Below, one piece after another: positions 1-13,146 of a stretch of 64,000 nt of DNA. Position 1 is the stretch's first letter; each line of letters starts with the position of its first letter. The stretch lies in the NCBI GenBank assembly GCA_024449915.1, contig JAMZAV010000789.1, positions 124,001-188,000 on the forward strand, read 5' to 3'. Made by a program: the position numbers and the translations under genes. Under the pieces are notes generated by a model. That model was not told the origin of the DNA. It was given only the letters and a program-made list of their open reading frames with translations, and did no database searches. This DNA comes from Sweltsa coloradensis. Taxonomy: Eukaryota; Arthropoda; Insecta; Plecoptera; Chloroperlidae.

Positions 1-2785
1 AGTCGGCTCGCGATAGCGTCAGCCTTATTGCCCCAACTGTCAATCATTGTATGCAGGGTGACACCCTAACAAATTGCAAGTTTTTAATTAATTTTACTTC
101 CGAGCCTTGATGACGTTGCTGTATGGTTGTAGATCGAACATAAATATACAGTGACCCCATATTCATACTCGGCCATAATCCTTTCTACGCAAAAACTATT
201 GTTTTGCATTACAGAATTTACACTTGCGTTCTGGGCACTGATAACTTTATTGTTGTGTGCCCTAAAACCCCACTAACTAACTAACTAGCTAACTAACTAA
301 CAAAGTAACTAACTAACTAACTAACTTACTAAATGTATCAAATGAAGTGTACGAAATTTTGGAAGTATTTTTTAGAGCGTATTAAAATATCGTCAACAAT
401 ATCGTATAAAACATTAACATTGTATTTAATATATTTTATTTATATTCAGTTAGGATCTAATTCAGTTAATCATAATGTTTTACCAACTTTCCTCACGTTA
501 ACATTCTGGTTTATCTTATGATAAATATATTTTTATGTTATCAAAATTTTACAAAAACATTTTACAATTTCCAACGCACGGAGCATTGAATGAAATATTA
601 AAATGAAGACGAATACGAATATCGAAATGCATAGAACAATTTATTGATATGGTCCTGTGTTGAGTGAACAGCCTGGAAGATAACCGTCTTGACACAAGTA
701 TTAATACAGTTTCATGTTCTGGTTGAGTGTAGTGTATTGTTTTGCATAAGTATTAATTAAATTTGGCATATTCTACTGAACGATTTAAACTTTCTACCGT
801 GTTGATGAGACAAAACTCTATTTTAAGAATGTGTTTAAGAATATAATATGGCATAACTGAACAAATACATCATAATGCTGTGCTGAATTAGACCGAAATT
901 CTTTCATAAGATAGACACCTAAGTTTGGAATCTCATAGTGTAAACAAAGTTCCCCCCCACTCCACCCCACCCCCATTACACACAAAGTTCTGGAAGTCTC
1001 ACAGATATTTCAGTCGTGAATTTTGACCAACCAGTATTGAAACTATGGCCACCTAGGCTACAACCTCCGAAATGACCTATATTACTATTTTTCACCTAGT
1101 ACTATTATTGTATTTGTATTTTCTGATTCCCTACTCTTTAATATTCCACACGTCTCAGCAAATATTAACGTTCAACCATTCTCTCCTTCTTGGTGTTGTT
1201 ACACCCGTCAAAACAAACGACATGACATCACTATTTGAAGCTGAATGCACATACATCCTCGGAGTCATCATGCAAATAACGCTTGACACCTATCTCCAGC
1301 AGAAACCGCTTGATTAAGCCAGTTGACACTGACACAATCTTTGATACCCTTGTGCAACCATCTGACATCACTGGAGTGTAAATTACCGAGCCAAGTACAA
1401 TACATCCCACAGTTGCTGTCTACACTTGCATAATGTGCATTCTCGTAATCTACAAAAGGAAAGGCACAACGCGATTTAACATTTCTGATATAATTTATCT
1501 CTGCATGTGACGTGTTGAATCCACGCTATAGATATGCTCGGATGTCATATTTGTAACATTAAACATCACACTGCGATGTACTGGATGTAATTAACTAGGT
1601 GTAAAACATCTAATTTAAATGAGGGTAAATGGATTAATATTATATATAAAATAATATTTAATGACAAATAATAAATTATTTAATAATAACATAAAATAAT
1701 AATAAAAACGTCGAATATTTTTAAATGAAAGGTAGACTAGTTTAAGCCTAATACACCTGGACATAAATACGAAAGTTTACAACGGTTGTAAGAAAAAGTG
1801 GTGGACAAAGAAAGTGTGAAACTTCAAATGTTCACGAAGGCCGCAAACCAAATTAAACCCTTAAAGTTTAAACATATATTATGATCAAACCTTGATCATT
1901 GAGAAGCATATCTTAAGAAAATAGTGATATGGAGTTATATTTTCACTAGCAGAATAACAAGATCAAGAACTAAGTGAAAATATGACAAATGCTTAGACAA
2001 GCTTGAAGTAAATTATATACATTTCAAACAAATTTAAATTTCTATATTTTTTCCATGAAGACAACCTTCAACATCTAATAAAGTAAACTGAACATTAATA
2101 TGCAATAAAATCGCCTTAAACAACAAATGTTTCTACATCGACATAATTTTATAAAAATTAAGCCTTGACAGCACAATAATAAAATTACGCAGTTTGGTTG
2201 AGAAACTTTAAGATAACTTTAGGCGCATAATATCAAGGCTTCAAATTGAATTTTGAATATCATGGTCAAAATTTTAAACAACTTTACTCTCTTTAAAGGT
2301 GTCAAGAAGACGACTGCGTTACAGTTTTATTAAATTTACCTGAAAATCTTACCTGTACACACACCCACACCCAATCTTGACACAATCTATAATCTTAAAT
2401 ATAATTAAACTCAAGAAAGGTCAAAGTGGTCCCCCCCCACCCCCCTAAGATCCCTTCATACCGAGCACGCGATAAAATCCAAAGCAAAGATCGTTACGTG
2501 GTTGAATTGTTAAAATTATAAATCACTACGTTAATTATGCAAATTCCCACCGACTAACAACGTCATTGTTCCAGGACAATTTCTATCGTTAAATAAGTTT
2601 CTCTATAAAATGCCAATTGAAACGTTCAAAGCTTTTTAAATAAGTTTGAAAACTTTTAATATTTTAAGCTTTCACCCTCAGCTTGCCTCTCGGGTTTTCG
2701 AATTTCTCCCATATTCAAGGCGAAGAAATGTCCCGTTAACTTTGCTCTTTTATAATTCGCCCCCAGGCTAGCGGACCGGAGCCGT
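1..2785. other. AT-rich stretch without a recognised gene
   Basis: No exon-like stretch is visible. It holds an AACT microsatellite (272-331) and two C-rich tracts (952-974 and 2431-2445) whose G-rich strands could form quadruplexes. The frames at 333-521 and 1072-1317 have no recognisable domain and are probably chance. Confidence 0.6.
272..331. repeat. (AACT)n microsatellite
   Basis: About fifteen imperfect CTAA/AACT units, with interruptions such as GCT and CAAAG. Confidence 0.9.
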
Positions 2786-3395
2786 CCCACAGTGCCGCTT
2801 CCCGTAAGGCCATCAACCTTTTTTTTTCCCCTATGCCATCATTACTACCTGTCGATAAAGACCATGTTACACTTGTTGGCCTAAGGGGAATTGATTTATT
2901 CCCGTTAGGCCAACACCCTGCATTTCATTATCGAACATACAAAGAAGGTTTGTTGGCGTTGGGGTAATTGATTTATTCCCGTTAGGCCAACAGAGTATAT
3001 GCATCGTTTACGGTAAGGAGTGGGGTGTTGTTGGCGTTGGGGTAATAAGTCAATTCCCTTAGACCAACGAACCTTGTTTACATATTCAATAATAAAATGC
3101 AGGGTGTTGGCCAAAGGGGAATAAATCAATTACCCCAACGCCAACAACACCCCACTCCTTACCGTAAACGATGCATATACGCTGTTGGCCTAACGGGAAT
3201 AAATCAATTACCCCAAGGCCAACAAACCTTCTTTGTATTTTCCATAATGAAATGCAGGGTGTTGGCCAAACGGGAATAAATCAATTCCCCTTAGGCCATC
3301 AACGCTTCCTGTAACATGGTCTTTATCGACAGGTAGAAATGATGGCATAGGGGGAAAAAAAAGGTTGATGGCCTTACGGGAAGCGGCACTGTGGG
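2786..3395. mobile_element. 610-bp palindromic foldback element with a six-hairpin array
   Basis: The outer ends are inverted: CCCACAGTGCCGCTTCCCGT on the left, and its complement ending CACTGTGGG on the right. Inside are six hairpin units of 39-43 nt at 2875, 2952, 3030, 3106, 3184 and 3261, a period of 76-78 bp. Each unit pairs GTTGGCCTAA..GGGAAT with ATTCCC..TTAGGCCAAC around a short AT loop. The spacers of about 37 nt are mirror images across the centre (spacer 1 with 5, 2 with 4). There is no coding capacity. It looks like a foldback or MITE-type DNA element; no target-site duplication is obvious and its superfamily is unknown. Confidence 0.8.
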
Positions 3396-3984
3396 AAGAC
3401 ACCAGCGGACCGACCCGTTAATACGCTTATACTGTGTCATATTGCACCGCTCTCGTGTAAAGACACTCATCAACCTAGTTTAATAACGGCCATGTTTAAG
3501 GAAATTTCCAAGCAAGACCCTCGAAACTTTTTATTTAGTTTTTACATGCAATTTTTTCTGCCCTTTGCCCTATGGGCGTATTATAATTTCATCTCTACGC
3601 TTTTCTATCTCAACATAGAACAAAAAAAAATGCTATGCAAACAACGATAAATAATTGGTTTTGTACGAATACTAGAGTCTTTTTACTCTTTAAAACATCT
3701 CGATGACTCTCGTTGCGCTCTACTAACGTCATGCTGCATCAAAGTTTGAATCCAACATTACAGAATGTTTGGTTTATTTATGTGATTCAACTGATTAAAC
3801 GTTTTGTACAGTAATGGGAACGAAAAACGAGCCTTCTGTGATAGGATTTGCATAACATAGTCAATCGAACTCTAGTGATTTCATTCTAAATAATACTTCA
3901 TTGTCAGCTGTTATATTCACATCAAACGGGTGAATATATCCGACGAAAAAACAGGAGCCCATCCAACTCGATTGCATTTTTCTT
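3396..3984. other. Unassigned AT-rich sequence
   Basis: No gene or clear repeat seen between the foldback element and the (TTTA)n end of the next repeat. Confidence 0.5.
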
Positions 3985-4152
3985 TTATTTCTTTTATTTA
4001 TTTATTTATTTATTTAACGTCTATCCTATTCAGTTATAAAAACTGATTTACAAAGGAGGACAACTAAATAAATCTAATTACATAGATGCAGAAACAACAA
4101 TAAACTACATTTTCGTAGATATTTGAAATAGTAGCATTACAACAACAATGCA
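3985..4152 (-). repeat. Truncated family E interspersed repeat
   Basis: The 3' end of family E on the minus strand: a (TTTA)n tail, then AACGTCTATCCTATTCAG, then GGAGGACAACTAAATAAATC. It matches the full copies at 6258 and 42412. Only about 165 bp of the 3' part is present, as in 5'-truncated retroelements. Confidence 0.75.
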
Positions 4153-5320
4153 TTGGTCTACGTAATGACGGGTCTACGTAATGACGGTCAAGTGTTGAGT
4201 AACATGCGTAGAATAGGATATGGTTTGTATGAATGTTCAGTATAAATATTATTCAATGATTAAGTATTAAAACCAAAATTGCAATGCGATTCTATAACTT
4301 GGGGTTGTGTTTTGTTTTATATTGGGTTATAAGTTATTCGCAATTATTGACAACGAAGCATTTTACCAATTTATTGAACCTGACTTTCCGGACTTCGCTA
4401 TTCCGCTTGGTTAAAACCCACAAATACATTTAATTTATTGCGTTGTGATGCATTTACTTTACAATATTAAACACACAGCTAAGATAAAGTACTGTTGTTA
4501 ATGTTTGCCATTTAATCGGAATGAAGGAAAAACACTCCTCTTTAAAACGTTCTCTTGAGACACAATAAGGAGGATAGAGCCGCTCGAAACGCCCTCTTAC
4601 ATTATGGATTACATCACCTCGAACGGCTTTCTATAATTTATTCTCAATTGCGGAATATAACAACCCCACATGCATTATTTCGTTTTGTTAGGGGGCGCGA
4701 TTCGACGTCTTCAATAACTTGAAGGCTGTCTGTCCTGTCCCTCTAGTTTCTAGCCCGCAGTCTTGGCTGAATCTTCGCCGCTACTTCCGCGCCGCTCTAA
4801 GAGGGCGTAATACGCCACAAAACACCACCTTAGAGGAACGTGCTCCGCATATAAACCATGGTTTTTACATGCAAAAGAAATTCCCGTGAACTTTATTCAA
4901 CATTTATTCATGTAGCGCCAAGACATCTCTTTGTGTGTTGGTTCAGAGTTTGGTCTGTACAGAAACACGCTACACGAATCATGCTGATAGTTTTATAAGT
5001 GAAGTCGCCTTGAGAATAATCACACAAGACCGGCTATGGTTCATTTTGTAGTTTGTATTTATTTATTAAAGCCATTTTACATAAACATACTATTCATATT
5101 ATGGAAAGATGATTGATAGTATATTACATAAATGCGTTTCCAAACACAACAATAGCAAAAAATAACAAACAAGCAACAATTCTCCAATAACAATATTATT
5201 ATTAAAACATGTTTTTTTAGCATAAGCCCGCTTTGAGGACATAGTCTGTTAATGAATTATAGCAATTGTCGTAAAAGGTTGGGATCGAACCCATCACATC
5301 CGTAGTAAAGGTTTGACTTA
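4153..5320. other. Unassigned region with a short inverted repeat
   Basis: CGCCCTCTTA near 4590 and TAAGAGGGCG near 4797 are inverted. The stretch at 4690-4830 is richer in G+C than its surroundings. No gene is recognised. Confidence 0.4.
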
Positions 5321-5397
5321 AGCCCCGATAGCTCAGTTTGTGAGAGCATCGGTACTTAAAGCCGAAAGTTCTGGGTTCGATCTCCAGTCGGGGAAAA
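5321..5397 (+). repeat. tRNA-like SINE head or tRNA pseudogene
   Basis: It starts GCCCCGATAGCTCAG and has D-arm, anticodon-stem and T-arm pairing, with T-arm GGGTTCGATCTCC and a TCGGGG end. The first acceptor pair is mismatched and position 33 is C rather than T, so I do not call a working tRNA. The head resembles the copies near 38177 and 29940. Confidence 0.55.
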
Positions 5398-6257
5398 CTT
5401 TAACAACAATTGATATGAATCAATGATTATAAGCAATTTGTAATGATAGGAAGAAATAATGAGAAAGGGAGAAAAAAGTGAAGTCAGAAATTGAAATTGT
5501 AAAATGTTCGGCAATGAATTCTAAATTGTTAAATGTGGTCATTATTATGATGTCAATATAATATAAATTAATTGTGCACAATGTGATGGTTAAATAAATG
5601 GCAATCCATTACAGTAACTCACCCTTCAGCAAGATAGAAAATAGAATGTGGAATATGAAACTTATACTTGGACTGTGGTTCTTTCACCAACGCTTACTTC
5701 TGAACGACTCGCTGCAAGAAGAACTAAACTGCCTTATACTGATAGAAGAATAAATTAATGTGCAGTGGATGTTAATTTTGGGTAATTGTTTTGCTATGGT
5801 GTTTAAAAACGATATAATCTTCCATGAAACCGTGTAATTGTAAACCGAATAAACTAAATCCAAATTCAAGGCATTTTATGCAAGTATCAACTTGTTTAAA
5901 TCAGACTCTCTTTAACAAAGTAATAAAACTAAGTAAACTGATTAAAAATAAATTGATGATTTAGAATCTCATTTTTTTCCGCAACAGATTCACACAAAGG
6001 CTAACGTCCACATTATTATTAACATAACAGTACAGCGTAGAATTGCAATAGGTAACACAATCTTTATCACTTTTCATATAACTGATGGAATTTCCTTATT
6101 AATTTTGTAATAATCCAAAAAAATACATACTCGTTACACAAAAATAAATAGTAAATAGGGTGAATATATTTCACATATCTTATATAGGCCTACTACTCAA
6201 ATAAATTTCTTGACGATGTTTTTTGTGACATCTTCACACACGTTTTCATTTATTTCT
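5398..6257. other. AT-rich sequence without a gene
   Basis: No exon or clear repeat structure was seen. Confidence 0.5.
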
Positions 6258-6880
6258 GCCTAGATTGTCTGGTTGCCGCCCACTGGTGGAGCTTGCAACT
6301 TGAGTTAGGTGTCCTGTATCATTGCTGTGATCAGTTTTTGACTTGAACAGTTTTAAATAATTATATATCTGATATAATTATATAATAGAGTCAAGATCTT
6401 TAGCACTAAATTGTTATCAAGATTTGAACACAAGAATGAAGATTCGCGTTCGGTGGTTTCTTCCGCGAAAGTTTGATTACTCCCTGATTTGCTGTTCCTG
6501 ATTTTTGGCAAACCTCATATTCGTTTGAGATGGGATCGTCTAATAAAACAGTTTTTTTTTCTTTTTTCTTTTTTAAGTTTATTTCTTCTTTTTCTTTCTT
6601 TCTTTTTTTCTTTTTTTCCCTTCCCTTTTCTTTTTTTTCTTTTTTCCCCCTTTTTTCTTCCATCACTTTTTAATATTTGATTCATTAATATATTGCATTA
6701 ATATTCCTTTTTATTTGTTAGCAAAATTGTTGTGTTTTAACGCATTGTTGTTGTAATATTACTATTTTAAATATTTACTTAAATGAAGTTCAATGTTGTG
6801 CCTGCATCTATTCAATTAGATTTATTTAGTTGTCCTCCTTTGTAAATCAGTTTTTATAACTGAAAAGGATGGACGTTAAA
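6258..6880 (+). mobile_element. Full-length family E repeat (SINE-like or short non-autonomous retroelement)
   Basis: It aligns by eye along its length with 42412-42960. Shared landmarks are CCTAGATTGT at the start, GGTTGCCGCCCACTGG, AGATTCGCGTTCGGTG, a long pyrimidine tract (6548-6660 here), CCTCCTTTGTAAATCAG, and an end GGATGGACGTTAA followed by A-rich sequence. 5'-truncated copies lie at 3985, 14900 and 32661. The constant 3' end with an (AAAT)n-type tail and variable 5' ends suggest target-primed reverse transcription. No frame longer than about 85 codons exists. Confidence 0.7.
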
Positions 6881-9800
6881 AAAACAAAAAACAAATATCT
6901 CCTCTTTACATTAAAAGTGCAGAACTGTAAGTATGCATACTTATTACATTATATTCTAAAGTACAAGTTTGTTTCTACTAAGGTATAGTTTTCAGCGTCT
7001 GCAACTTTGTGAAATTTCGAAACAGTCAACATCTTCTCATCCCAACTAAAATTGCAAAGACAATGAAAATCTTGTCGAGAAAGTTAAGGAAGTAGTTTAT
7101 ACGTTCACACAAATGCACGTATTGGGTACATCCGAGGAATGTGTTGTAAATTTTTAGTTCGAGTCCTTTTTAGGCAAGAAGAAAAAAAAGTTTAAAGGAG
7201 GATACTGCAATTTACCGTCAATTTTAACTTTCAGCTAGTTTCAATTTGATTTTCAGTCCAGATTTACGTGGATAAGAATGTGGCATTCTTTGTGTTCCTT
7301 ATATGACACATCAGTCACATCATTGTTATTCTATTCAATGCTTAGGAGTTTTGACTGTTTGTGCAAAAAGTGAATTACTAAACGAAATTAGATTTTAATT
7401 TAAAACATTCCATTCTTAATTCACATTATTAAAATTAAAAAAGCTTCATTAACAGAAACGTTTGTGATGCAATTTCTGCGGTGGCTGAACTCCAAACTAG
7501 TTATAAATGATCTCCAACTCTTAGTTAATTAACATCAACCTTTAACTTTTCCTAATTTTATGACTGATGGAGTCTGCTAGTAGCATCGATCACACTATGA
7601 ATAAAAAATGAAAAATTGCTCCACACAACCATGTTTCATACAAACTTCGTGGCCGTAAAACAAACAAAAGTTTAAAAACCCATCAACGTTTTGCTTAAGC
7701 CAACATTGCACTAAATACATAACATCGTGGCTCACAAACCTTAATCAGACGTGTATTGGTTCTACAAAACAACGGATTTAGTCCACAACGTATACTTAGA
7801 TGTAAATATAAAATTAAATTGACATTGGCAATGACGAGGGTATTATTATGACCAATTTTATACGTCTGCCAAATCGAGATTGAGAGTGTCTAAAATTAAA
7901 TATTACGTTTATTAAAGGAACCCTGTTGGAATAAAAAGAAACTGATAAGGCAGCTTTAATAGCATAACCTTTTACTCGCATTAGTCAACCTTCCTCCAGT
8001 AAGGATTCATTTTGTTATATTAATAAGTTTTTTATGACGGTTATGATTTGTAAACTTCATCTTGCATGTCAACTTTTCTATAATATATATAAATAAATAT
8101 ATAACTGAGTCTGTAGACTCTAAATGTGATTTTTTAAAGCCACTATAATGTTGTTGGCTATAGTCACTTCAATGTTGTGATATTATTGATAGTAAGGTTT
8201 CCTTTTTTTTCATGTTCTGGGGACAGAAATAACTATCCGTTTCCAAAACGTCGATTATATATATTGTTAACAGTTTAGTCACTAAATTAAACTGTTTTAA
8301 AAAGCAACGTACTTGAGTAAAAGCATTCTGAAAATTACAAGATCGCATATAAACCAAATCTGTATGCATAATTAAATTAAATTAGATTGAACACCTACGG
8401 ACATAGCCTATCATTTCTTGCGCGTCTGTTTTTTTCTCTAGATATTAGCTATTTTTATAAGATTAATTTTTAAATGATTACAGCAGAAACTATTAACCAC
8501 ACCACATATCATTCAATTTTAAAACAAAAAGGTATTCCGATTTTTTCGTGTAAACGACATCCAGTTAGATACCTTATACAGTACTGTTTTGTTTTTTAGT
8601 GCATTCAATCTTACTATACGTCTCTCACTATACTTATTTTCTAGAGCGCAAATGCCTTAAAAGAGTATTTAGGCTGCGAATTCACAAATATATTATTGAT
8701 AACGGCTTAATGTTTCAGAACTTACAAGTGCAACACAAGGGTTTTCATTAACACGACAAAACATTTTCTAGTTCGTATTTTCATGTTTGTTTCCTTCAGA
8801 AAAGATATTCAAAAAGAAATAAAATGACGACGTTTTTTACCTAGGGGACATATAAGTAGTTTCGCAAACAAATATCACTGACGAAACACTCTCCAATATC
8901 TTCTGTGCATGCAAGAAGTTTTATTTGTATCTCGGTTCAGTAAGAAAGCTTGTAATCTCGAAGTGCATATTTTTACGTGTTGAGTGTAATCATATTGATA
9001 CCATTTCCAAGACAGATTTTTGTAATGAGTTATTTGCATTTTGTATCTGAATGTTTCTGAATAATACGTGAAACAATAAATTAATATCCACGGTCATCAA
9101 ATCTCCCATTCTCACGCAGGGCATAGGAGTCGAAAACTTCAATAAATAATGAGACCCAGTTTAAAAGGAGAATTATTCTTAGTAATACGATATAAAATAC
9201 ATAGTAACAACGAATTTTCGTATGATAGCCCCGTTAATACAGACAATAAGCTCCATTAGCAGAAGCTTGATCGTGTTATTGAAATATCACGATGGAGATT
9301 CGGTGGTTGCAGTAATCAAAGTAAATCAAAGTAAACTAAAATATTTTTATATGTTTTTTTTTATCTTGAGACTAGAGGACCAACTCTTAAAAGTGAAATT
9401 AAAAATGAAAATGATGATGATTAATGATTAATTCCTCGAAAATGACTATGTGTTGGTGTTTATGATAAAGAACAAAAAAATGATGTTTGATGGTTAGTCA
9501 AGCAACGCGTCATTGCATCTCAGGTCTGGGGTTTCACCATGGACACTTCCACTTAGTACTTTAGAAAAACTGTGTACGCCTTAGGTTAATGGAATGGAAA
9601 ACTGAAAAATGCAACAACGCAGGATGAAGAAAATAAAACGCCCCTTTGTCGACCGTTCAAATCCAATTTAAGTGATGAAAAGCTATCCGATGGCGACCCA
9701 CAAGGGTGGCCTGTCATGCAGGGGTGGCCTTTCCCCCCTCGGGGAGTAATGGCTGAGCTGGCCGCCTACTCTTCTAACTCTCATCTAATAAACAGGAAAG

Positions 9801-12317
9801 CCATCATCTTACGGCCTTTTACTTCCACTAAATTACTTTCCAGTCGAGTCCAATTTCGAATTTGGATGAAACTAAAGAATTTGTCGGTCACCAAACAAAG
9901 ACACGTTTTATTCTTTCTTGATTAAGGTCACTAGGACTCCTGAGTTGGAGAAGCAATAGTATGTATCCGAATTTAGTATAGTGTGCATTTTCAGATTGTT
10001 TTATATAATGAAACGTAACGACAAATTTGAAATAATAAAACGAATACACTGTTGATTATGTCTTATAAACCACTAGTGTCGGTTAGATGCTGTTCAGTTC
10101 ATTTAGTGTGTTCAATATTTATTAAGACAGTATATCATTTTCATTGAGAGATGCATTTAGCTTTTCTCTCACAATATTAATAATTGTCGATAGATTTAAT
10201 GTTACCTTATTAGATTATAATCAAATTAGTATGACAAGAGATAGCTCGGAGGCGAATATCGTAAGCAATGATTCTATTTCTGTGTATTTGGTAATCTACA
10301 AAATATTTATTCCTCGGAATCCCAACTTGTTGATCAAAACATTAAACAACCCCGCGGATATAGGTCACACGACTTGCACCAGGCTGCTGCCCGAGCTCTG
10401 TAACCCACCTCACCCGTATACATCACACAGTAGCATAATACCGAAACAAAGCTTCAGACAAGTTTCGCTGAATCTACTTCAAAGATAGTATGACATTTAT
10501 GATTCACACCTGTTAATAGCAGTTTGCAAGATTGATTAACACGGCTCTAAATTTGCAAGTCCAACGTTTAAATTATAATACGTGTACATATCCACAACGT
10601 GATAATGGTTGTGAAATTACAAAAAGAACATCTGGATATAAAGTGTGTTTTTTAAAGAGAAAACTATATCTTATATTTTAAATGTAACTGCTTTCCATCC
10701 TATAATTAAATGGAAGTTTTCTGTTGTGCTGTACTTGTTCAGAACTTGGTATAATTATAATATTCCGACTGAAGAACAGCTTTGAGAGAGCTTGTTGTAA
10801 CAATTAGTCAACATTGAAACTAATTTGTGATACAAGCAACAACTAATTGGAGTAACATGTCAGTAAACAATTGTTTCAAGACGTGTTCTTTGTTTGAAGT
10901 TGATGCTTTGGCGTGTTTGTGAATACCATACAAATTTGATATCGCATACTTGGAAAATAGGAACTATTCTCATTTTCCCTCCAGTAATATAAAACAAATG
11001 AGATCTCCTGTGGAAGAAGCATTACTCTGACAGAAGATTGTTATATCTTCTAGTTCACAAAGACGACGAGAAATCGAAGGCAACCCATAAACCGACTCAG
11101 AACCTTAATCGAAAAATCGTGCATGCGCTCAAGGCGTTCTCAATATCGTCTGTTCAGAACATTTAAGTTATCATTTCTGGAAGTAAGGAATTACAGCGGA
11201 GTGTAGAATAGGATGAGCACAAAATTCCTCTTTAAAGCATTTTGCTTTCAAACTCATGATTCTAAAACGGTAGTTATTACTAATAAAAACACAACCCTGC
11301 ATGTATTACATGAAACTATTTTGAAGATAAGAGAACGCCATTTATTTATTTGACACAAAAACCGCTAGTTGTAGGCCGTTTTCCATTTTGCAAACCTACT
11401 ACAATATCAAACATTAGTTTGGTTAAATTAATGATCTTAATACACTATAACAACAATGCGTGTTTTATTGACATAAAACATCCAGATTTTACCTTGTAAG
11501 GTCTTTTTCACAGAATTTTCCGCTCGTAGATACATCCCACAAATACTTAAAAAATAATTACTTGTTTTGTGAACAACTAAATGCACGAACAAGATTCAAC
11601 CCATACTCATTTTATATTCAGTTTTTTAATTGAAATTATTGCAAAATTCTTTAGAGCAAATTTCATTCAAATACCTTGACATAATTAACATTGTTTTACT
11701 AATAATATTGGCAACTTTCTACTCAATTCCAATTTAAGTAAACAATACACGCACTTCTCAATTCTTAATTAAAAAATGTCTTGTATACATAAAACCAATA
11801 ATGTCTTAAATTGTCAACATTTTTGTTATTATCTTATATTGGAGGATAAAATTACAATTTTAATTAGAATCATTCGTTTACTCTTGAAGATAACTGCTCA
11901 ATTTCAAATTAATCCAACTCATTTCTAGCGATTGATAAGCTGCTGCAGTACATTATCGTTGAATATACCATTTTATAAATGAATCTTGTTTTCTGACGCT
12001 GGTAGGTAATGATTAAAGTACAATCCAAATAGCATTATGATATAATGAAAGTTTGTTTGGAATGAGCTGGAAGATATAGCGAAAACAACTCATAAAATAG
12101 AGACTACTCCAAATCCGCCTGATATTTGCTATGATAAAATATATTTCTAATATAATTGATTAGTTTTTATAAATAATCGTGTAATATGTATTATTTATAG
12201 GTAATTTTTTCTATCATCGCTGGATGGTATTCCCTGTTCCATTCATCTTTACTTTATCTCTCTTAGTAGGCGACTATGACGCTGTCATGATATTTTAGAT
12301 ATAAAATAAAAAGTACC
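6881..12317. other. Long AT-rich stretch without a recognised gene
   Basis: No domain is recognised in any frame. The longest frame, 10144-10488 (114 codons), has no recognised similarity, no clear splice partners and ordinary AT-rich composition, and is probably chance. The stretch 9700-9760 is locally GC-rich but unassigned. Confidence 0.5.
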
Positions 12318-12400
12318 TACCCTGGGATTGAACCTGGACCTTTGTTGTCCGGTAAGATAATCTAGCCAACTGAGCTATAAATACAACATTAAATTAAGTC
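12318..12400 (-). repeat. tRNA-like SINE head (minus strand)
   Basis: On the minus strand it reads TATAGCTCAGTTGGCTAGAT for the D arm and CCAGGTTCAATCCCAGG for the T arm. It is inverted relative to the similar unit at 12447-12535. Confidence 0.6.
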
Positions 12401-12446
12401 AATCTGTTGCTTTGTCAACACATTGTTTATAGCATGTGAAGATGGA

Positions 12447-12640
12447 ATAACTCACTTGGCTAGGTCATATTCTGCCCGGACAGCAAAGGTCCTGGGCTTA
12501 ACCCCTGGTGGAGGCGCTTTTTAAAGTTTTTGTCTAAAACACGTGTCTGAGCAAGCTATAACTTGAGGTATCTTCAAGGATCACCCGGTTGTGTTGTTCT
12601 CACCAACGCCTTGAATTTGAGACCCGGCACCTCCACCATC
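12447..12640 (+). repeat. tRNA-like SINE (plus strand)
   Basis: The head contains ACTCACTTGGCTAGG and the T arm CCTGGGCTTAACCCC. A T-rich stretch and TTTTTGTCTAAAAC follow, a tail shared with the copy at 38617-38735. Confidence 0.6.
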
Positions 12641-12905
12641 TGCATACCTTATAATGTGTTGTTTGGGAATAGTGAATAGGTTACATTCAGTAAGCGATAA
12701 ACACGAAGAACTAGCTTGTTTCAGTTACACATTCTCTGTTTATTTTAGAAAAAAATCATTTACATGAACAACTGTAAATGTGCAGATTGTTGTTTCTGTA
12801 TGCATATTGCGCTGTCCAAAGATGTCTGAGACAATAAGGATGAGGGGATTATACCCTACATCGCCCTCTCACATTATTATCTAACCCTTTCATTCTCTCT
12901 TTTTC

Positions 12906-12995
12906 TCTCACTCACTCACTCACTTACTCACTCACTCACTCACTCACTCACTCACTCACTCACTCACTCACTCACTCACTCACTCACTCACTCAC
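12906..12995. repeat. (CTCA)n microsatellite
   Basis: About 22 nearly perfect ACTC units with one TTAC interruption. Confidence 0.95.
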
Positions 12996-13146
12996 CTCTG
13001 TCTTTAATGTGCATAATATCTGCCCTATCCTACTATGCACAGCAGACCTAACCTGTCGATGTTGTAATGAACGCTAGATACATGTAATTCGTTCATTTAT
13101 TCATCTAGTATGTGCGCCAAATATTATTTCCTAGATTGTAATACAA

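Noticed and set aside
2875..3303. CRISPR-like array (40-bp repeats, 37-bp spacers)
   Set aside because: The spacers mirror each other and the repeats are palindromic, imperfect and alternately inverted. The DNA is eukaryotic and no cas gene is present. A foldback element explains it better.
5321..5397. Working tRNA gene
   Set aside because: First acceptor pair mismatched, position 33 is not T, and similar degraded heads recur elsewhere. Treated as a SINE head or pseudogene.
10144..10488. 114-codon open frame
   Set aside because: No recognised family, AT-rich composition like the surroundings, no convincing splice or start context.
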